Shown: positions 40,004 through 48,303 of the stretch, in pieces
How the letters are laid out: the number at the start of each line of letters is the position of its first letter
Position numbering within the stretch: position 1 is the first letter of the stretch
Source: an uncultured Prevotellaceae bacterium
Lineage (GTDB): Bacteria > Bacteroidota > Bacteroidia > Bacteroidales > Bacteroidaceae
DNA: 64,000 bases
Direction of reading: 5' to 3'
Assembly (NCBI GenBank): GCA_947168395.1
Contig: CAMVLT010000012.1
Coordinates: 1 to 64,000 of the forward strand
Program-made: the position numbers and the translations under genes
Notes under the pieces: generated by a model
Told to the model about the DNA's origin: nothing
Database searches by the model: none
What the model saw: only the letters and a program-made list of their open reading frames with translations

Positions 40004-41953
40004 TTACCAAATGCTGCGGCTCATCTGCATGAGTTCGCGGTCGTGATGCTGACGCGGTTCGCACTTATTGTCGAGAATCATGGTGACACCGGTCTCCTCA
40101 TTGTAGGGTTCCCAGCGGGGCAGTCCCTTCGTATTCGGGTTGCCGGTCTTGATGAACGAGAGCCAGATGCTGCTGATGAGCTTCTCGAACTTATAGGCTG
40201 CGGGCGAGGCGCCCGTCATCTCGCGCTGCAGACTGACGTTGTGGAGCATGAAGGGCAGCTCCATGCCATGGGAGGCGCCGAGGGCATTGCTCGCGGGCTT
40301 CCACGTGAACAGATAGAGGTAAGCGGGCGCACCGCCCTGGGCGGCCTTGGCAGCAGCCTGACGGACGGCTCCGGCGCGGAAGCCAGTGTCAACGTAGGTC
40401 ATCTCCTTCGGCTCGGCATTGGGGTAGGCTTTCTTGAAGGCGGCGATGTACTGGTCGGCGCGGTCGCCCTGACGCTGGCGTACAGCGGCTTCGGCCTCAG
40501 TCCACGTCATGTCACGACTGATGTCAAAGGTGAACTCGTTGAAGTCGGTACCGATGAGCATGGGTACATCCTTCGACACAGACGAAGCCGGCTCAAAGGG
40601 ATGCTGGGGCAGGATGGTGCCGTCGACCACAGGCGAAAAACCGCTGCGGATGCCGCGTTGGGCCAGACGCTGCACGGCATAGTTCAGCTCGTCGTAGGTG
40701 TATTTCGAGAAGTCGGCCTGCGCTGTTGCGGGCTGTCCCAGTTCCTGAGCGAGAGCGATGCCGAAGGGACGTGTCTGCTCGGGAAGGGCCTGTCGCAGCG
40801 TGGAACCGCTCTGCACAATGGCGCGTTTGAAGAGTCCCTTGGCCGAAGGCATAGCCAACAGCGTAGAGACCTTGCCGCCACCGCCCGACTGTCCGCCAAT
40901 GGTCACCTCAGCGGGGTTGCCGCCAAAGCGGCTGATGTTGTCGCGCACCCATTCGAGGGCCTTCACGATGTCCTGCATACCGAGATTTACGCTCTGTGAA
41001 TAGCGACCGCCCAGTCCAGTAAGGTCAGCATAGCCAAGGATGTTCAGCCGGTGGTTCAGGTTCACAACGACGATGTCGCCTGCCTCGGCCAATGCACGCC
41101 CCTCGTAACAAGGCAGGTCATGGCCGGAGCCGCCAGCGTAGCCGCCACCGTGAATCCACACGAAGACGGGACGACGCTTACCGTCGCTGATACTTGGTGT
41201 CCAGACGTTCAGCACCAAGCAGCCCTTCTCGTCCATAGGCTCCGTCACAAATTGGTTGCCGAAGCCATAGTCCGTCTGGCTGTTGCGCTCGTTCCACGTC
41301 AGGCTCTCGTTCTGCGGAGACTGGGGCCCGTAGACCTTGCACTGGCGGATGCCCTCGAACATGTCAGGTGCCTGTGGCGGCATGAAGCGCTCGGCCTTGG
41401 CATACTGAATGCCCTTGAAGGTGAAGATACTGCCGTCCTGATAGCCCTCGATGGTGCCATAGACGGTCTCTACGCGGGTGTGCTGTCCTGCCGTGATAGG
41501 CTGTGCCTGAATGACTGACACTGCCAGCGGTAACGAAAGCAACATTGCAATCAGTCTCTGTTTCATCGTCTTTATTGTTTTTTTTTGATTAGTGATGTCT
41601 CTATCTGGAAGTCTGTCCAAGTATTCCGTCGGTGTCATGCCATACTCGTCCTTGAAACAGTTACGGAAATAAGTCAGGTCTTTAAATTCGTTTTCGGTAG
41701 CAGCCTCTGACACATTGCGGTGTTCGTGAATCATCTGGTGAAGACTGTGCTGGAGACGTACCTTGAGGATATAGTCGCTGCCTGAGAGGCCTGTCAGGAG
41801 CCTGATCTTGTGGCGGATAGCGGCATGGCTCATCTGGAGGCTGTCGGCAATCATCGCCAGCGTGATGACCTGTTTCGAGACATGCCGCTCGATATAGGCA
41901 TTGACCTCGGCGAGGAACTGCTGTTCGGCGTAGGTATAGTTGATGTGCGTCAT
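40004..41953 (-). CDS. AraC DNA-binding domain joined to secreted carboxylesterase
   Basis: One open frame of 649 residues. Residues 1-129 are an isolated AraC-type HTH (VITLAMIADSLQMSHAAIRH, then LTGLSGSDYILKVRLQHSLH and YFRNCFKDEYGMTPTEYLD). Residue 130 is a Met followed by a normal signal peptide (QRLIAMLLSLPLAVSVIQAQ) and a type B carboxylesterase (GRVETVYGTIEGY-like VETVYGTIEGYQDGSIFTFK, VWIHGGGYAGGSG, VTIGGQSGGGGKVS with the Ser). The join is an A9 tract (41578-41586). With eight A the frame would stop in TAA just before the esterase ATG, giving two normal proteins. The esterase start at 41566 is therefore probably used in any case. The AraC start overlaps the upstream stop (ATGA). Confidence 0.85.
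   Translation of the reverse strand: MTHINYTYAEQQFLAEVNAYIERHVSKQVITLAMIADSLQMSHAAIRHKIRLLTGLSGSDYILKVRLQHSLHQMIHEHRNVSEAATENEFKDLTYFRNCFKDEYGMTPTEYLDRLPDRDITNQKKTIKTMKQRLIAMLLSLPLAVSVIQAQPITAGQHTRVETVYGTIEGYQDGSIFTFKGIQYAKAERFMPPQAPDMFEGIRQCKVYGPQSPQNESLTWNERNSQTDYGFGNQFVTEPMDEKGCLVLNVWTPSISDGKRRPVFVWIHGGGYAGGSGHDLPCYEGRALAEAGDIVVVNLNHRLNILGYADLTGLGGRYSQSVNLGMQDIVKALEWVRDNISRFGGNPAEVTIGGQSGGGGKVSTLLAMPSAKGLFKRAIVQSGSTLRQALPEQTRPFGIALAQELGQPATAQADFSKYTYDELNYAVQRLAQRGIRSGFSPVVDGTILPQHPFEPASSVSKDVPMLIGTDFNEFTFDISRDMTWTEAEAAVRQRQGDRADQYIAAFKKAYPNAEPKEMTYVDTGFRAGAVRQAAAKAAQGGAPAYLYLFTWKPASNALGASHGMELPFMLHNVSLQREMTGASPAAYKFEKLISSIWLSFIKTGNPNTKGLPRWEPYNEETGVTMILDNKCEPRQHHDRELMQMSRSIW
41578..41586 (-). 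other. A9 tract at the AraC/esterase junction
   Basis: Nine A on the coding strand within AATC-A9-CAATAAAGACGATG. A9 reads through; A8 gives AAT CAA AAA AAA CAA TAA. It could be a slippage site, or a sequencing or assembly error. Confidence 0.8.
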
Positions 41954-43695
41954 TTGATTACTTTATAGGTCGTGGTTTTTCCACCCAATGTTTTGCGTAC
42001 GATGTTAACACCCTTGTGGGGATGGGAAAGAGGAGTGCCGTCAAGAGAATAGTAGGTGCCAGTGCCATCGTTGATGGCCGGCAATGACATAGTGGTGGTG
42101 CCGGACGTGTCGCCTTTGCGGACGAGTGACACATCATCGATGCGGCACCAGTCGTTGGCGGCACCGTCGGCGAGGAAGCCCACTTCCACCTGTCCGCCAG
42201 TGACAGCCACGTCGCACAGTTCCACCTTCGTCCATGCGCTGACGGCCTTGGGCAGGTCGATACGCATGGTGTCGGGGCCTACCTTGGCGTACATATACAG
42301 CTCGCTGAAGGCCGCGCTGCACTTGACATAGCACGACAGGGTGTAGCTGCCGTCGGGCAGGGGCACGTCTGTGGTTGACTTGATAACCTGGCTCACCTTG
42401 CGCTTGAAGCCGGTCTTGTCGCTGATGTTCATGCAGAAGTTGCCCATCACTTTGGCACGGTCTTCTTTCGAGTTCTTACTATTAAGCACGGGTGAGTTGG
42501 CATCGCCGATGACCACCTTGTTACCCTTCATCACCGTGGTGGTCCATCCGCGCAGATAGGCCTGCGAGGGCTTGTTGGCACTGGGGATGTTGACACGGTC
42601 GGCGTCGAAGCTGAAGTTCTTCACGTAGTTGTTGTCCTGGCCTACCCACCATTCGCCCGTCTCTGCATCAAGATGCCATTGGCTGATCGAGTTGAAGTAG
42701 GGCTTGTTGTTCACAAAACTGACGGGACACCACTGGTTGAACCCGTTGCCGTTGCCGGCGAAGCCCGCCCAGCGGTCGCCGCAGTAGATAACCGTCTCTT
42801 GTTTCGTTCCGCGCACGGTGTAGAAGAAGCCCGTCTGCGTGACGTGGCCATAGTCGGCGTCGGCGCCGGGCATCTTCTGCATGCTGTTGGTGGGGGTATA
42901 AGGGCCGTAAATGCTCGAAGCCTCAAGATAATAGACGTTGGAGGCGTTCCATCCATAGAGGTCGCTTGCGCACACGTAGTACTTATTCTTATATTTGAAC
43001 ATACAGTCGCCCTCGCGCCCGGAACCTTTGTATATCTCGTGGCAGTCCTTCAGTCCTATCTTGCCGTTGCTCAGCAGGCCAATCTCCGACAGATAAATCC
43101 TGCTGCGGCCCTTGCCGTAGCTGTAACACAGGTACGACTTGCCCGTGTCGGGGTCAGTGAAGACGGTCTGGTCGCCGGTGTTCGGCGTGCCAATCATGCT
43201 GGTCATGTCTATCTGGTTGTGCTTGATGTAGCTGCCGTACGGCGTGTTACAAGTAAACACCCCCACATTGTCATTGAACTGCACCAGCAGCGCGTACTTC
43301 TTGGCTTCCTCAACGTATGCGACCCCGAGACGCCCCACCCAGTAGGCCCATCCTGCCGACGACGACGTTAAGACATCGCGAACGAAAGTCCAGTTCACCA
43401 AGTCGTCACTACGGTAGCAGGTCACCGACACGAAATGCGTGTTGTTGCTGTTGCTGCCACCCAGGGCTTTGGGACAGTAATCGACGGCCTCCTGGTATTT
43501 CACGCCGTACCAGTAATAATGCTCCTTGCCCTGAGCGTCGGGAAAGCGGAAGATGCCGCCACCTTGGCTGTAGATGTAGCCGCCTGTCTTGGTCTTCCAG
43601 AAGGTGTCGTTGGTAATGACGTTGTCTGATTGTGCAAAGCCATTGTGGATGGACATCAGTAACAGCAGAACCATGATGAGTCTTTCTTTCTTCAT
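41950..43695 (-). CDS. Secreted GH43-like glycosidase with C-terminal tail
   Basis: 581 residues. Signal peptide LIMVLLLLMSIHNGFAQ. Residues about 25-345 look like a five-blade GH43 propeller of the galactan-1,3-galactosidase type: GGYIYSQGGGIFRFPDAQGK, HYYWYGVKYQE, TDPDTGKSYLCYSYGKGRSR and SGREGDCMFKYKNKYYVCAS (acid Glu). A carbohydrate-binding-like domain follows (about 370-535), and the protein ends in a sorting-tail-like segment (YYSLDGTPLSHPHKGVNIV, then KVIK). It may act on arabinogalactan. It is the first gene of the operon; a -7 box is at 43725-43733 and its stop overlaps the AraC start. Confidence 0.75.
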   Translation of the reverse strand: MKKERLIMVLLLLMSIHNGFAQSDNVITNDTFWKTKTGGYIYSQGGGIFRFPDAQGKEHYYWYGVKYQEAVDYCPKALGGSNSNNTHFVSVTCYRSDDLVNWTFVRDVLTSSSAGWAYWVGRLGVAYVEEAKKYALLVQFNDNVGVFTCNTPYGSYIKHNQIDMTSMIGTPNTGDQTVFTDPDTGKSYLCYSYGKGRSRIYLSEIGLLSNGKIGLKDCHEIYKGSGREGDCMFKYKNKYYVCASDLYGWNASNVYYLEASSIYGPYTPTNSMQKMPGADADYGHVTQTGFFYTVRGTKQETVIYCGDRWAGFAGNGNGFNQWCPVSFVNNKPYFNSISQWHLDAETGEWWVGQDNNYVKNFSFDADRVNIPSANKPSQAYLRGWTTTVMKGNKVVIGDANSPVLNSKNSKEDRAKVMGNFCMNISDKTGFKRKVSQVIKSTTDVPLPDGSYTLSCYVKCSAAFSELYMYAKVGPDTMRIDLPKAVSAWTKVELCDVAVTGGQVEVGFLADGAANDWCRIDDVSLVRKGDTSGTTTMSLPAINDGTGTYYSLDGTPLSHPHKGVNIVRKTLGGKTTTYKVIK

Positions 43696-43724
43696 AACCT
43701 GTAGATTGTTTATTGATTTGTGCT

Positions 43725-43890
43725 ACAAAGGTACGGAAAATGTGGCGCACGGCGTGTCAAGAATGTAACAAATGGTTGAATGATTGTAACAAAAAGCGGC
43801 AGGGCAGGCAGAAAATGGGGCGGTAGTTACGAAAAAGTCTTAAAAGGTAGTAGCAGTGATGCGGTTTTCACGCATAATTGTGTAATTTTG
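43725..43890. promoter_or_regulatory. Divergent promoters of operon and regulator
   Basis: Minus-strand TACCTTTGT at 43725-43733 for the glycosidase operon; plus-strand TAATTTTG at 43883-43890 for the regulator, 29 bp before its ATG. The 150 bp between is the likely control region for the AraC-type regulator. Confidence 0.55.
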
Positions 43891-43918
43891 TGGCGCAATA
43901 ACAAAAGACCGAATACCG

Positions 43919-45745
43919 ATGAAACCGTATAAAATGATATTGACAACGATGCTTCTGCTGCCGCTTGCTTGTCAGGCCCAAGCTGAGCAACGGCTCACGC
44001 TGCCCAACCGCGAACAGCTGTCGGCAGAGCGGGTGCTGCAGGTGATGCAGGATTCGGAAGGATACCTGTGGTATGCCACCGAGGGCGGCGGGCTTTGCCG
44101 CGACGACGGGCGGCAGGTGCTGGTGCTGCGCAGCGATGCCGACCATCCCGACCTGCTGGGCGGCAACAACGTGGCCTGCATAGCCGAGGCGGGTCACCGG
44201 ATTCTGATAGGCTCCTTTCACGGGGCGTACATGCTGGACAAGCACGACTACAGCATCAGCAGGCTGGCAGAAGTTGACGACAAGCGGGTGGACGACATCG
44301 TCGTGGCCGCCAACGGTCACTGGTGGCTGACGGCCAACAAGAAGGTGTATGAATACGGCGACGACGGGCGGCTGCTACAGACGTACGACACAGGCGACAA
44401 ATATATAAACAGGTTGCATGAGGACAGCAGCCACCGGATATGGGCAACCGAGTGGGACGGCGGACTGCTCACGCTGGAGGGCGGCAAGTTCGTAGCGGCT
44501 CCCTGGCCATTGGACGTAGCCCCTACCGACATGAGGGATGACGCCGCGACAAGCGGGGCGCTGCTCATAGGAACCGTAGGCAGTGGCGTGGTGCGCTACC
44601 GGCGTTCAGGTGGCACCGTCGAGCAAACCGAACCTCGCGACAGCATCTGCATGAGCCGCGTCAGCACCGACCTGCAGGGCCGCCTGTTGGTAGCCGACGG
44701 AATGGGCAACTGCTACGTGCTCAGCGACCGTCCACAGCCATCGTGGATTAGGGGAACAGTACTCAGCAAGAGCGAAGCCGACTCCGTAAGCGCCGCTTAC
44801 GGCCTGTCGGCACGTCCCACAGCCCTGGCTTACGGTCAGTCGGGCGACCTGTGGTTCAGCACCGGCAAGGACATCCGCCGCATGAGTCAAGGCAAGGAAG
44901 AAGTGATGCTCGGCGACACGGGTGACGTGTCGGCAATGGCTTTCAGCACGGACGGCACGTTGTGGCTGGCAACCATCTACGGCACCGTGATGACCTACAA
45001 GGACGGACGGCTGAGCAACGACGAGTACGCCTCGAACGAATTCGGCGACGGCGTGACGCAGTTAGAGGTTGACAGCCTCGGCAGGCTGGTACTGGTGAGC
45101 GACCGCTACATCAGGCTCTATGACCCCGTTCGCCGCACGTTGCGGCAACAGAGCCGGGAGCAGTCGGGAGTGTACTGCATAGAAATGCAGGAGACAAAGC
45201 CCGGCCAACGATGGAGCCAGCCCGAGCAGCCGGTGGTGGAGCGCATGCCGGCGTGGATGTGGTGGGCAACTGGTGTACTTTTAGCGGTGCTGGCAGTACT
45301 GATAGCGTACATCAGGCAGCTGCAACATCAGCGAAAACGGTTTCTGGCAGCCATGACGCAGAAGGAGACGGCTACGGAACAGCCCGCTGAAAGCCAGCCT
45401 GCCGAACAGCAACCGCAGCAGGACACGCTGAAGGGCGAATGGCTACAAGAAGCCATCGCTAAGGTGGAAGCCCACCTGGGCGACGACGGCTACAGCGTTG
45501 AGCAGCTGGCGGCTGACATGTGCATGAGCCGTATGACCTTCTACCGCAGGATACAGTCGGCGACGGGGCAGAAGCCAACGGAGTTTATACGCACCATACG
45601 CTTGCGACGCGCTGCGGAACTGCTGCGTGAAGGCCGCAAGAGCATCACCGAGATAAGCTATGCCACCGGCTTTTCCTCAGTAAGCTACTTCAGCCGATGT
45701 TTCCGTACAATGTATGGCGTACCGCCAACACAGTATGTCACGTGA
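43919..45745 (+). CDS. SusR-like membrane regulator: propeller sensor plus AraC HTH
   Basis: 608 residues. Signal sequence (MILTTMLLLPLACQAQA), then beta-propeller repeats of the two-component-regulator type (DSEGYLWYATEGGGLCRDDG, SSHRIWATEWDGGLL, QSGDLWFSTGKDIRR, STDGTLWLATIYG), one membrane helix (about 440-460, WMWWATGVLLAVLAVLIAYI), a Gln/Glu/Pro-rich linker, and an AraC HTH at the end (YSVEQLAADMCMSRMTFYRR, then ITEISYATGFSSVSYFSRCF). There is no histidine kinase or receiver domain, unlike hybrid two-component sensors, so it should sense outside and bind DNA directly, as described for SusR. It is divergent from the glycosidase operon and probably controls it. Confidence 0.85.
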   Translation: MKPYKMILTTMLLLPLACQAQAEQRLTLPNREQLSAERVLQVMQDSEGYLWYATEGGGLCRDDGRQVLVLRSDADHPDLLGGNNVACIAEAGHRILIGSFHGAYMLDKHDYSISRLAEVDDKRVDDIVVAANGHWWLTANKKVYEYGDDGRLLQTYDTGDKYINRLHEDSSHRIWATEWDGGLLTLEGGKFVAAPWPLDVAPTDMRDDAATSGALLIGTVGSGVVRYRRSGGTVEQTEPRDSICMSRVSTDLQGRLLVADGMGNCYVLSDRPQPSWIRGTVLSKSEADSVSAAYGLSARPTALAYGQSGDLWFSTGKDIRRMSQGKEEVMLGDTGDVSAMAFSTDGTLWLATIYGTVMTYKDGRLSNDEYASNEFGDGVTQLEVDSLGRLVLVSDRYIRLYDPVRRTLRQQSREQSGVYCIEMQETKPGQRWSQPEQPVVERMPAWMWWATGVLLAVLAVLIAYIRQLQHQRKRFLAAMTQKETATEQPAESQPAEQQPQQDTLKGEWLQEAIAKVEAHLGDDGYSVEQLAADMCMSRMTFYRRIQSATGQKPTEFIRTIRLRRAAELLREGRKSITEISYATGFSSVSYFSRCFRTMYGVPPTQYVT

Positions 45746-45759
45746 AGGCATGACCGACA

Positions 45760-45790
45760 AGCCCAGGGCGCAGCTCTGGGCTATTATTTT
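45760..45790 (+). terminator. Terminator-like hairpin after the regulator
   Basis: AGCCCAGGGCGCAGCTCTGG then GCTATTATTTT; the stem is the same AGCCCAG-CTGGGCT type as in the element at 725-967. Confidence 0.6.
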
Positions 45791-45870
45791 CTCCGCTAAA
45801 AGGGAGGTGCATAGGGCTGGCCGAAGTGCTATAACCTAAAGGGAAATATAAGTGCATCGTCTCTCACATC

Positions 45871-46004
45871 AAGGGGAGGGGATGGTTAATGCGCAGATTC
45901 TCCCCTCCCTTCAAGGGGAGGGGATGGGGGTGGGGTCTGTAACTTTCTTTCAATGAATAATATACTGACCCCACCCCCGACCCCTCCCCTACAAGGGAGG
46001 GGGG
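45871..46004. repeat. Intergenic GACCCC palindrome (same family as dnaG/lpxB inserts)
   Basis: Arms CCCCTCCCTTCAAGGGGAGG...GGGGTGGGGTC and GACCCCACCCCCGACCCCTC...AAGGGAGGGG flank about 30 AT-rich bp (CTTTCTTTCAATGAATAATA). A partial extra copy (AAGGGGAGGGGATGG) begins at 45871. Confidence 0.85.
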
Positions 46005-46076
46005 ATAGGCGGGTAAGAATCGGGGAACGGCGAAATTTTCATGAGGTACATTGGGGAGCAATAGTAAGACAAGAGG

Positions 46077-46190
46077 CGTTCCGGTCGCGCCGAAACGGCG
46101 GATGCAGGGTGCAGGGAGCGTTTCGGTCGCGCCGAAACGGCGGATGCAGGGTGCATGGGGCGTTTCGGTTGTGCCGAAACGGGGTATGAA
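46077..46190. repeat. Three 42-bp palindromic tandem units
   Basis: Units start at 46077, 46119 and 46161 with exact 42-bp period; same unit as at 35717. The third has decayed (TTGTG for TCGCG). They lie at the junction of two convergent genes. Confidence 0.9.
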
Positions 46191-46196
46191 GACGAA

Positions 46197-46225
46197 GCGG
46201 GGCAGGCTTGTGGAGCCTGCCCCGC
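46197..46225 (-). terminator. Hairpin after the SDR gene
   Basis: Perfect 12-bp stem GCGGGGCAGGCT / AGCCTGCCCCGC with a 5-nt loop, 16 bp past the SDR stop; no T-run, so rho-independent function is uncertain. Confidence 0.5.
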
Positions 46226-46240
46226 ACGGGAAGTCGCAAA

Positions 46241-46948
46241 TTAATCTTCCTTCACAATCGGATAGAGCTCGATGAACTCGCCCTGATGGCATTGACCATC
46301 GTTGATGAGTCCGGCGAATTTCTGGCCAACGGTCTCGATGTCGTGGAAGCCAGGGAGGGCCATATTCCCGTTCAGATCGGTCGTCGTGGGGCCTGGGTGA
46401 ACGGAGAAAATCTCCACAGGCGTTCCTGCCTGCTGAAATTCAATAGCCATCACGCCCATCATCGCATTCTGTGCTGCCTTGCTGGCGACGTAAGCCAACG
46501 GGTGCCAGTAGGGACTAATCTCGGAAGGCACGGTGATGTTGGCGATGCGGCCATTGTTCTTGGCTATCAGAGGAATCAGCGCCTTGGTAAGTGCGAAGGT
46601 ACCCACGAAGTTCACGTTAAGCGTCTCGCGGATGACGTTGATTTCCGTGTGTTCACTATCCACACTCATGTCGCCGGGAATACCGGCATTGTTAACGAGT
46701 AGCGTCAACTCCGGATATTTCTCGCTGATTTCCTTGGCGGCCCGCTCGATGCTGTCGAGGTCGTTCAGTTCGACGCTGACCCACCCTAACACATCGATGC
46801 CCTGCGCCTTCAACTCATTGACGGCTTTCGTGGCGCGCTGCTCGTCGCGTGCGCCGATAATCACTTTCCAGCTACTGAGGCCGAGATGCTTCGCAATTCC
46901 GAAGCCGATGCCTTTGTTGGCACCTGTTACAAATACAGTCTTATTCAT
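46241..46948 (-). CDS. SDR-family NAD(P)-dependent oxidoreductase
   Basis: 235 residues, classical short-chain dehydrogenase. MNKTVFVTGANKGIGFGIAK holds the TGxxxGIG cofactor motif, LLVNNAGIPGDMS the NNAG motif, and HPLAYVASKAAQNAMM the catalytic Tyr-x3-Lys. SHPGPTTTDLNGNM follows as in carbonyl-reductase-like SDRs. It is cytoplasmic; the substrate cannot be read from sequence. A 44-residue ORF lies 28 bp upstream on the same strand. Confidence 0.88.
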   Translation of the reverse strand: MNKTVFVTGANKGIGFGIAKHLGLSSWKVIIGARDEQRATKAVNELKAQGIDVLGWVSVELNDLDSIERAAKEISEKYPELTLLVNNAGIPGDMSVDSEHTEINVIRETLNVNFVGTFALTKALIPLIAKNNGRIANITVPSEISPYWHPLAYVASKAAQNAMMGVMAIEFQQAGTPVEIFSVHPGPTTTDLNGNMALPGFHDIETVGQKFAGLINDGQCHQGEFIELYPIVKED

Positions 46949-46976
46949 TGTCTTGTTCAGTTTATATGATTTGGGA

Positions 46977-47111
46977 TTACATTTTCAGAAGTTCAATCAT
47001 TCTTTTGTGAAGTTCTTCTATGCCACCGTCCTTTAAAGCATTGTTTCTGTCACTTCTGCTCATTATCTCGCGAACGATGGGTTTCAGCAATTCCATTTCT
47101 TCTTTTGTCAT
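46977..47111 (-). CDS. Small hypothetical protein upstream of SDR gene
   Basis: 44 residues: MTKEEMELLKPIVREIMSRS followed by a charged helical segment DGGIEELHKRMIELLKM. Composition is that of a short soluble helical protein. It lies between the HU-HIG gene (34 bp) and the SDR gene (28 bp), all on the same strand, so it could be in one transcript. No family recognised. Confidence 0.5.
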   Translation of the reverse strand: MTKEEMELLKPIVREIMSRSDRNNALKDGGIEELHKRMIELLKM

Positions 47112-47145
47112 GATTGTAATATAAAATGCTTCTTAACTTACCGTT

Positions 47146-47766
47146 TCATCGTAATACATAGATCTTCTGGCTCCTCTGGCCTCGGCTGGTGATGCCCGAC
47201 AAAGGGTCGAGGGCCAACTTGCGCAGTTCCTGAGTGGCTGTCGTTCGCGAAAGTCCCGTCAGCCGCACATAGTCGGGAACCCTCATAAACATGTTTTTCT
47301 TCAGGAAGTCTCGAGCTTTCTCGATTCGCTCCTCAAGGGTCAACTTGGGTTTCTTGATACGGCTCACGCCACCCCGCTCAAGCGTACACTTAAGCCGCGT
47401 GTTCCTAATGAGATCCTTGTCGGCCCTGTAGGCCACCCCCGTCACCCCGATACTCTTCGCGTTATGGTTTGGTTCGCCAGGCTCGAAGGCATCTTGCAGC
47501 ATGTCACTCCTTACGCCGAGTTTCGCGTTGAAGGTGCCGATGCCGTTGAGTTTTACCGAGAAGCCTTCCGCCATACACAGCGCCAGTTTCTCGCTGACCA
47601 GCGTCATGACGGCCAAAATCTGGCTTTCCTCCATTTTACCCTCACGGGCACACTGGCTCACGAAATTCTCGAAACTCTTCGGCGTCAGTTCCATCTGGTA
47701 GTAGGCCTGAGTCCTGCCTGTACCATTCAGGTCGGGAATTTCCCTTTTAATATACTTTGCGTACAT
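47146..47766 (-). CDS. HU-HIG domain DNA-binding protein
   Basis: 206 residues. The first ~125 residues are HU-like of the Bacteroidota HIG type: YAKYIKREIPDLNGTGRTQA, ENFVSQCAREGKMEESQILA and GFSVKLNGIGTFNAKLGVRS. The last ~70 residues add a winged-helix-like extension (ERIEKARDFLKKNMFMRVPD, then YVRLTGLSRTTATQELRKLA), a second potential DNA-binding unit. A -7 box (47788-47796) lies 22 bp upstream. It is probably a nucleoid-associated or regulatory protein. Confidence 0.85.
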   Translation of the reverse strand: MYAKYIKREIPDLNGTGRTQAYYQMELTPKSFENFVSQCAREGKMEESQILAVMTLVSEKLALCMAEGFSVKLNGIGTFNAKLGVRSDMLQDAFEPGEPNHNAKSIGVTGVAYRADKDLIRNTRLKCTLERGGVSRIKKPKLTLEERIEKARDFLKKNMFMRVPDYVRLTGLSRTTATQELRKLALDPLSGITSRGQRSQKIYVLR

Positions 47767-47787
47767 GGTTCTTTGCTCGTTTTGAAT

Positions 47788-47796
47788 GCAAAGATA
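47788..47796 (-). promoter_or_regulatory. -7 box for HU-HIG gene
   Basis: Reverse complement TATCTTTGC, 22 bp before the start codon. Confidence 0.6.
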
Positions 47797-47829
47797 AACA
47801 AAACATCTGAAAAAGCCAAGACTATGCCG

Positions 47830-48156
47830 CAGATTTTACAGCCAACGCCTTTGTTTTAATAAACATCGCCTTTGTTTTAACTAATATTGGCACTGTTTTA
47901 ACTTTAGAACGGCACTTCCTGTTCTTTAGGATAGTCCTTCATAGCCTTATGGGTGGTATCTCAAGACATTTACCAAGCACTCGCTTCGCTGTGAGCCATA
48001 AGGGGTGAAGGAGCTATAGCGTGCTAAAATCTGTTGAAGCTGTATGTTTTGTATCCGCAATTCTGGTGCAGTTTCGCCAATGGTAGGGACTTACTATATG
48101 TATGTCCGCATCCGCTGAACGAGAGATTTAGTACTAACAATTAAAAAGCAAGTAAA
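47830..48156. other. Noncoding spacer with direct repeats
   Basis: Three direct copies of a CCTTTGTTTTAA-like motif (about 47847-47902; the third is CACTGTTTTAA) followed by about 250 bp in which no gene or RNA was recognised. Confidence 0.5.
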
Positions 48157-48303
48157 ATGAAACATTTATTAGTCTTATTGTTGCTTCTGTGTTCGGTGAG
48201 TGTATCGGCACAGGACATGATTGTGAAGAAGGACGGCTTATTTTTCTGCATTTTTATGCTCTGTCGTTTACCGTTCAATATCGTCGTTGACGACATCCTC
48301 TAA
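48157..48303 (+). pseudogene. Relic of a small secreted protein (signal peptide only)
   Basis: ATG at 48157 gives a clean signal peptide (KHLLVLLLLLCSVSVSAQ) followed by DMIVKKDG, the start of a small secreted family common in Bacteroidota; after this the frame runs into unrelated sequence (LFFCIFMLCRLPF) that is the antisense of the GH28 3' end and stops. The body of the protein is missing. Confidence 0.6.

Noticed and set aside
45953..46189. ORF of 14-residue repeats (AFRSRRNGGCRVQG) in the 42-bp units
   Set aside because: The 42-bp period keeps every frame open by chance; the unit hairpin and its intergenic position fit a DNA or RNA element better than a protein.
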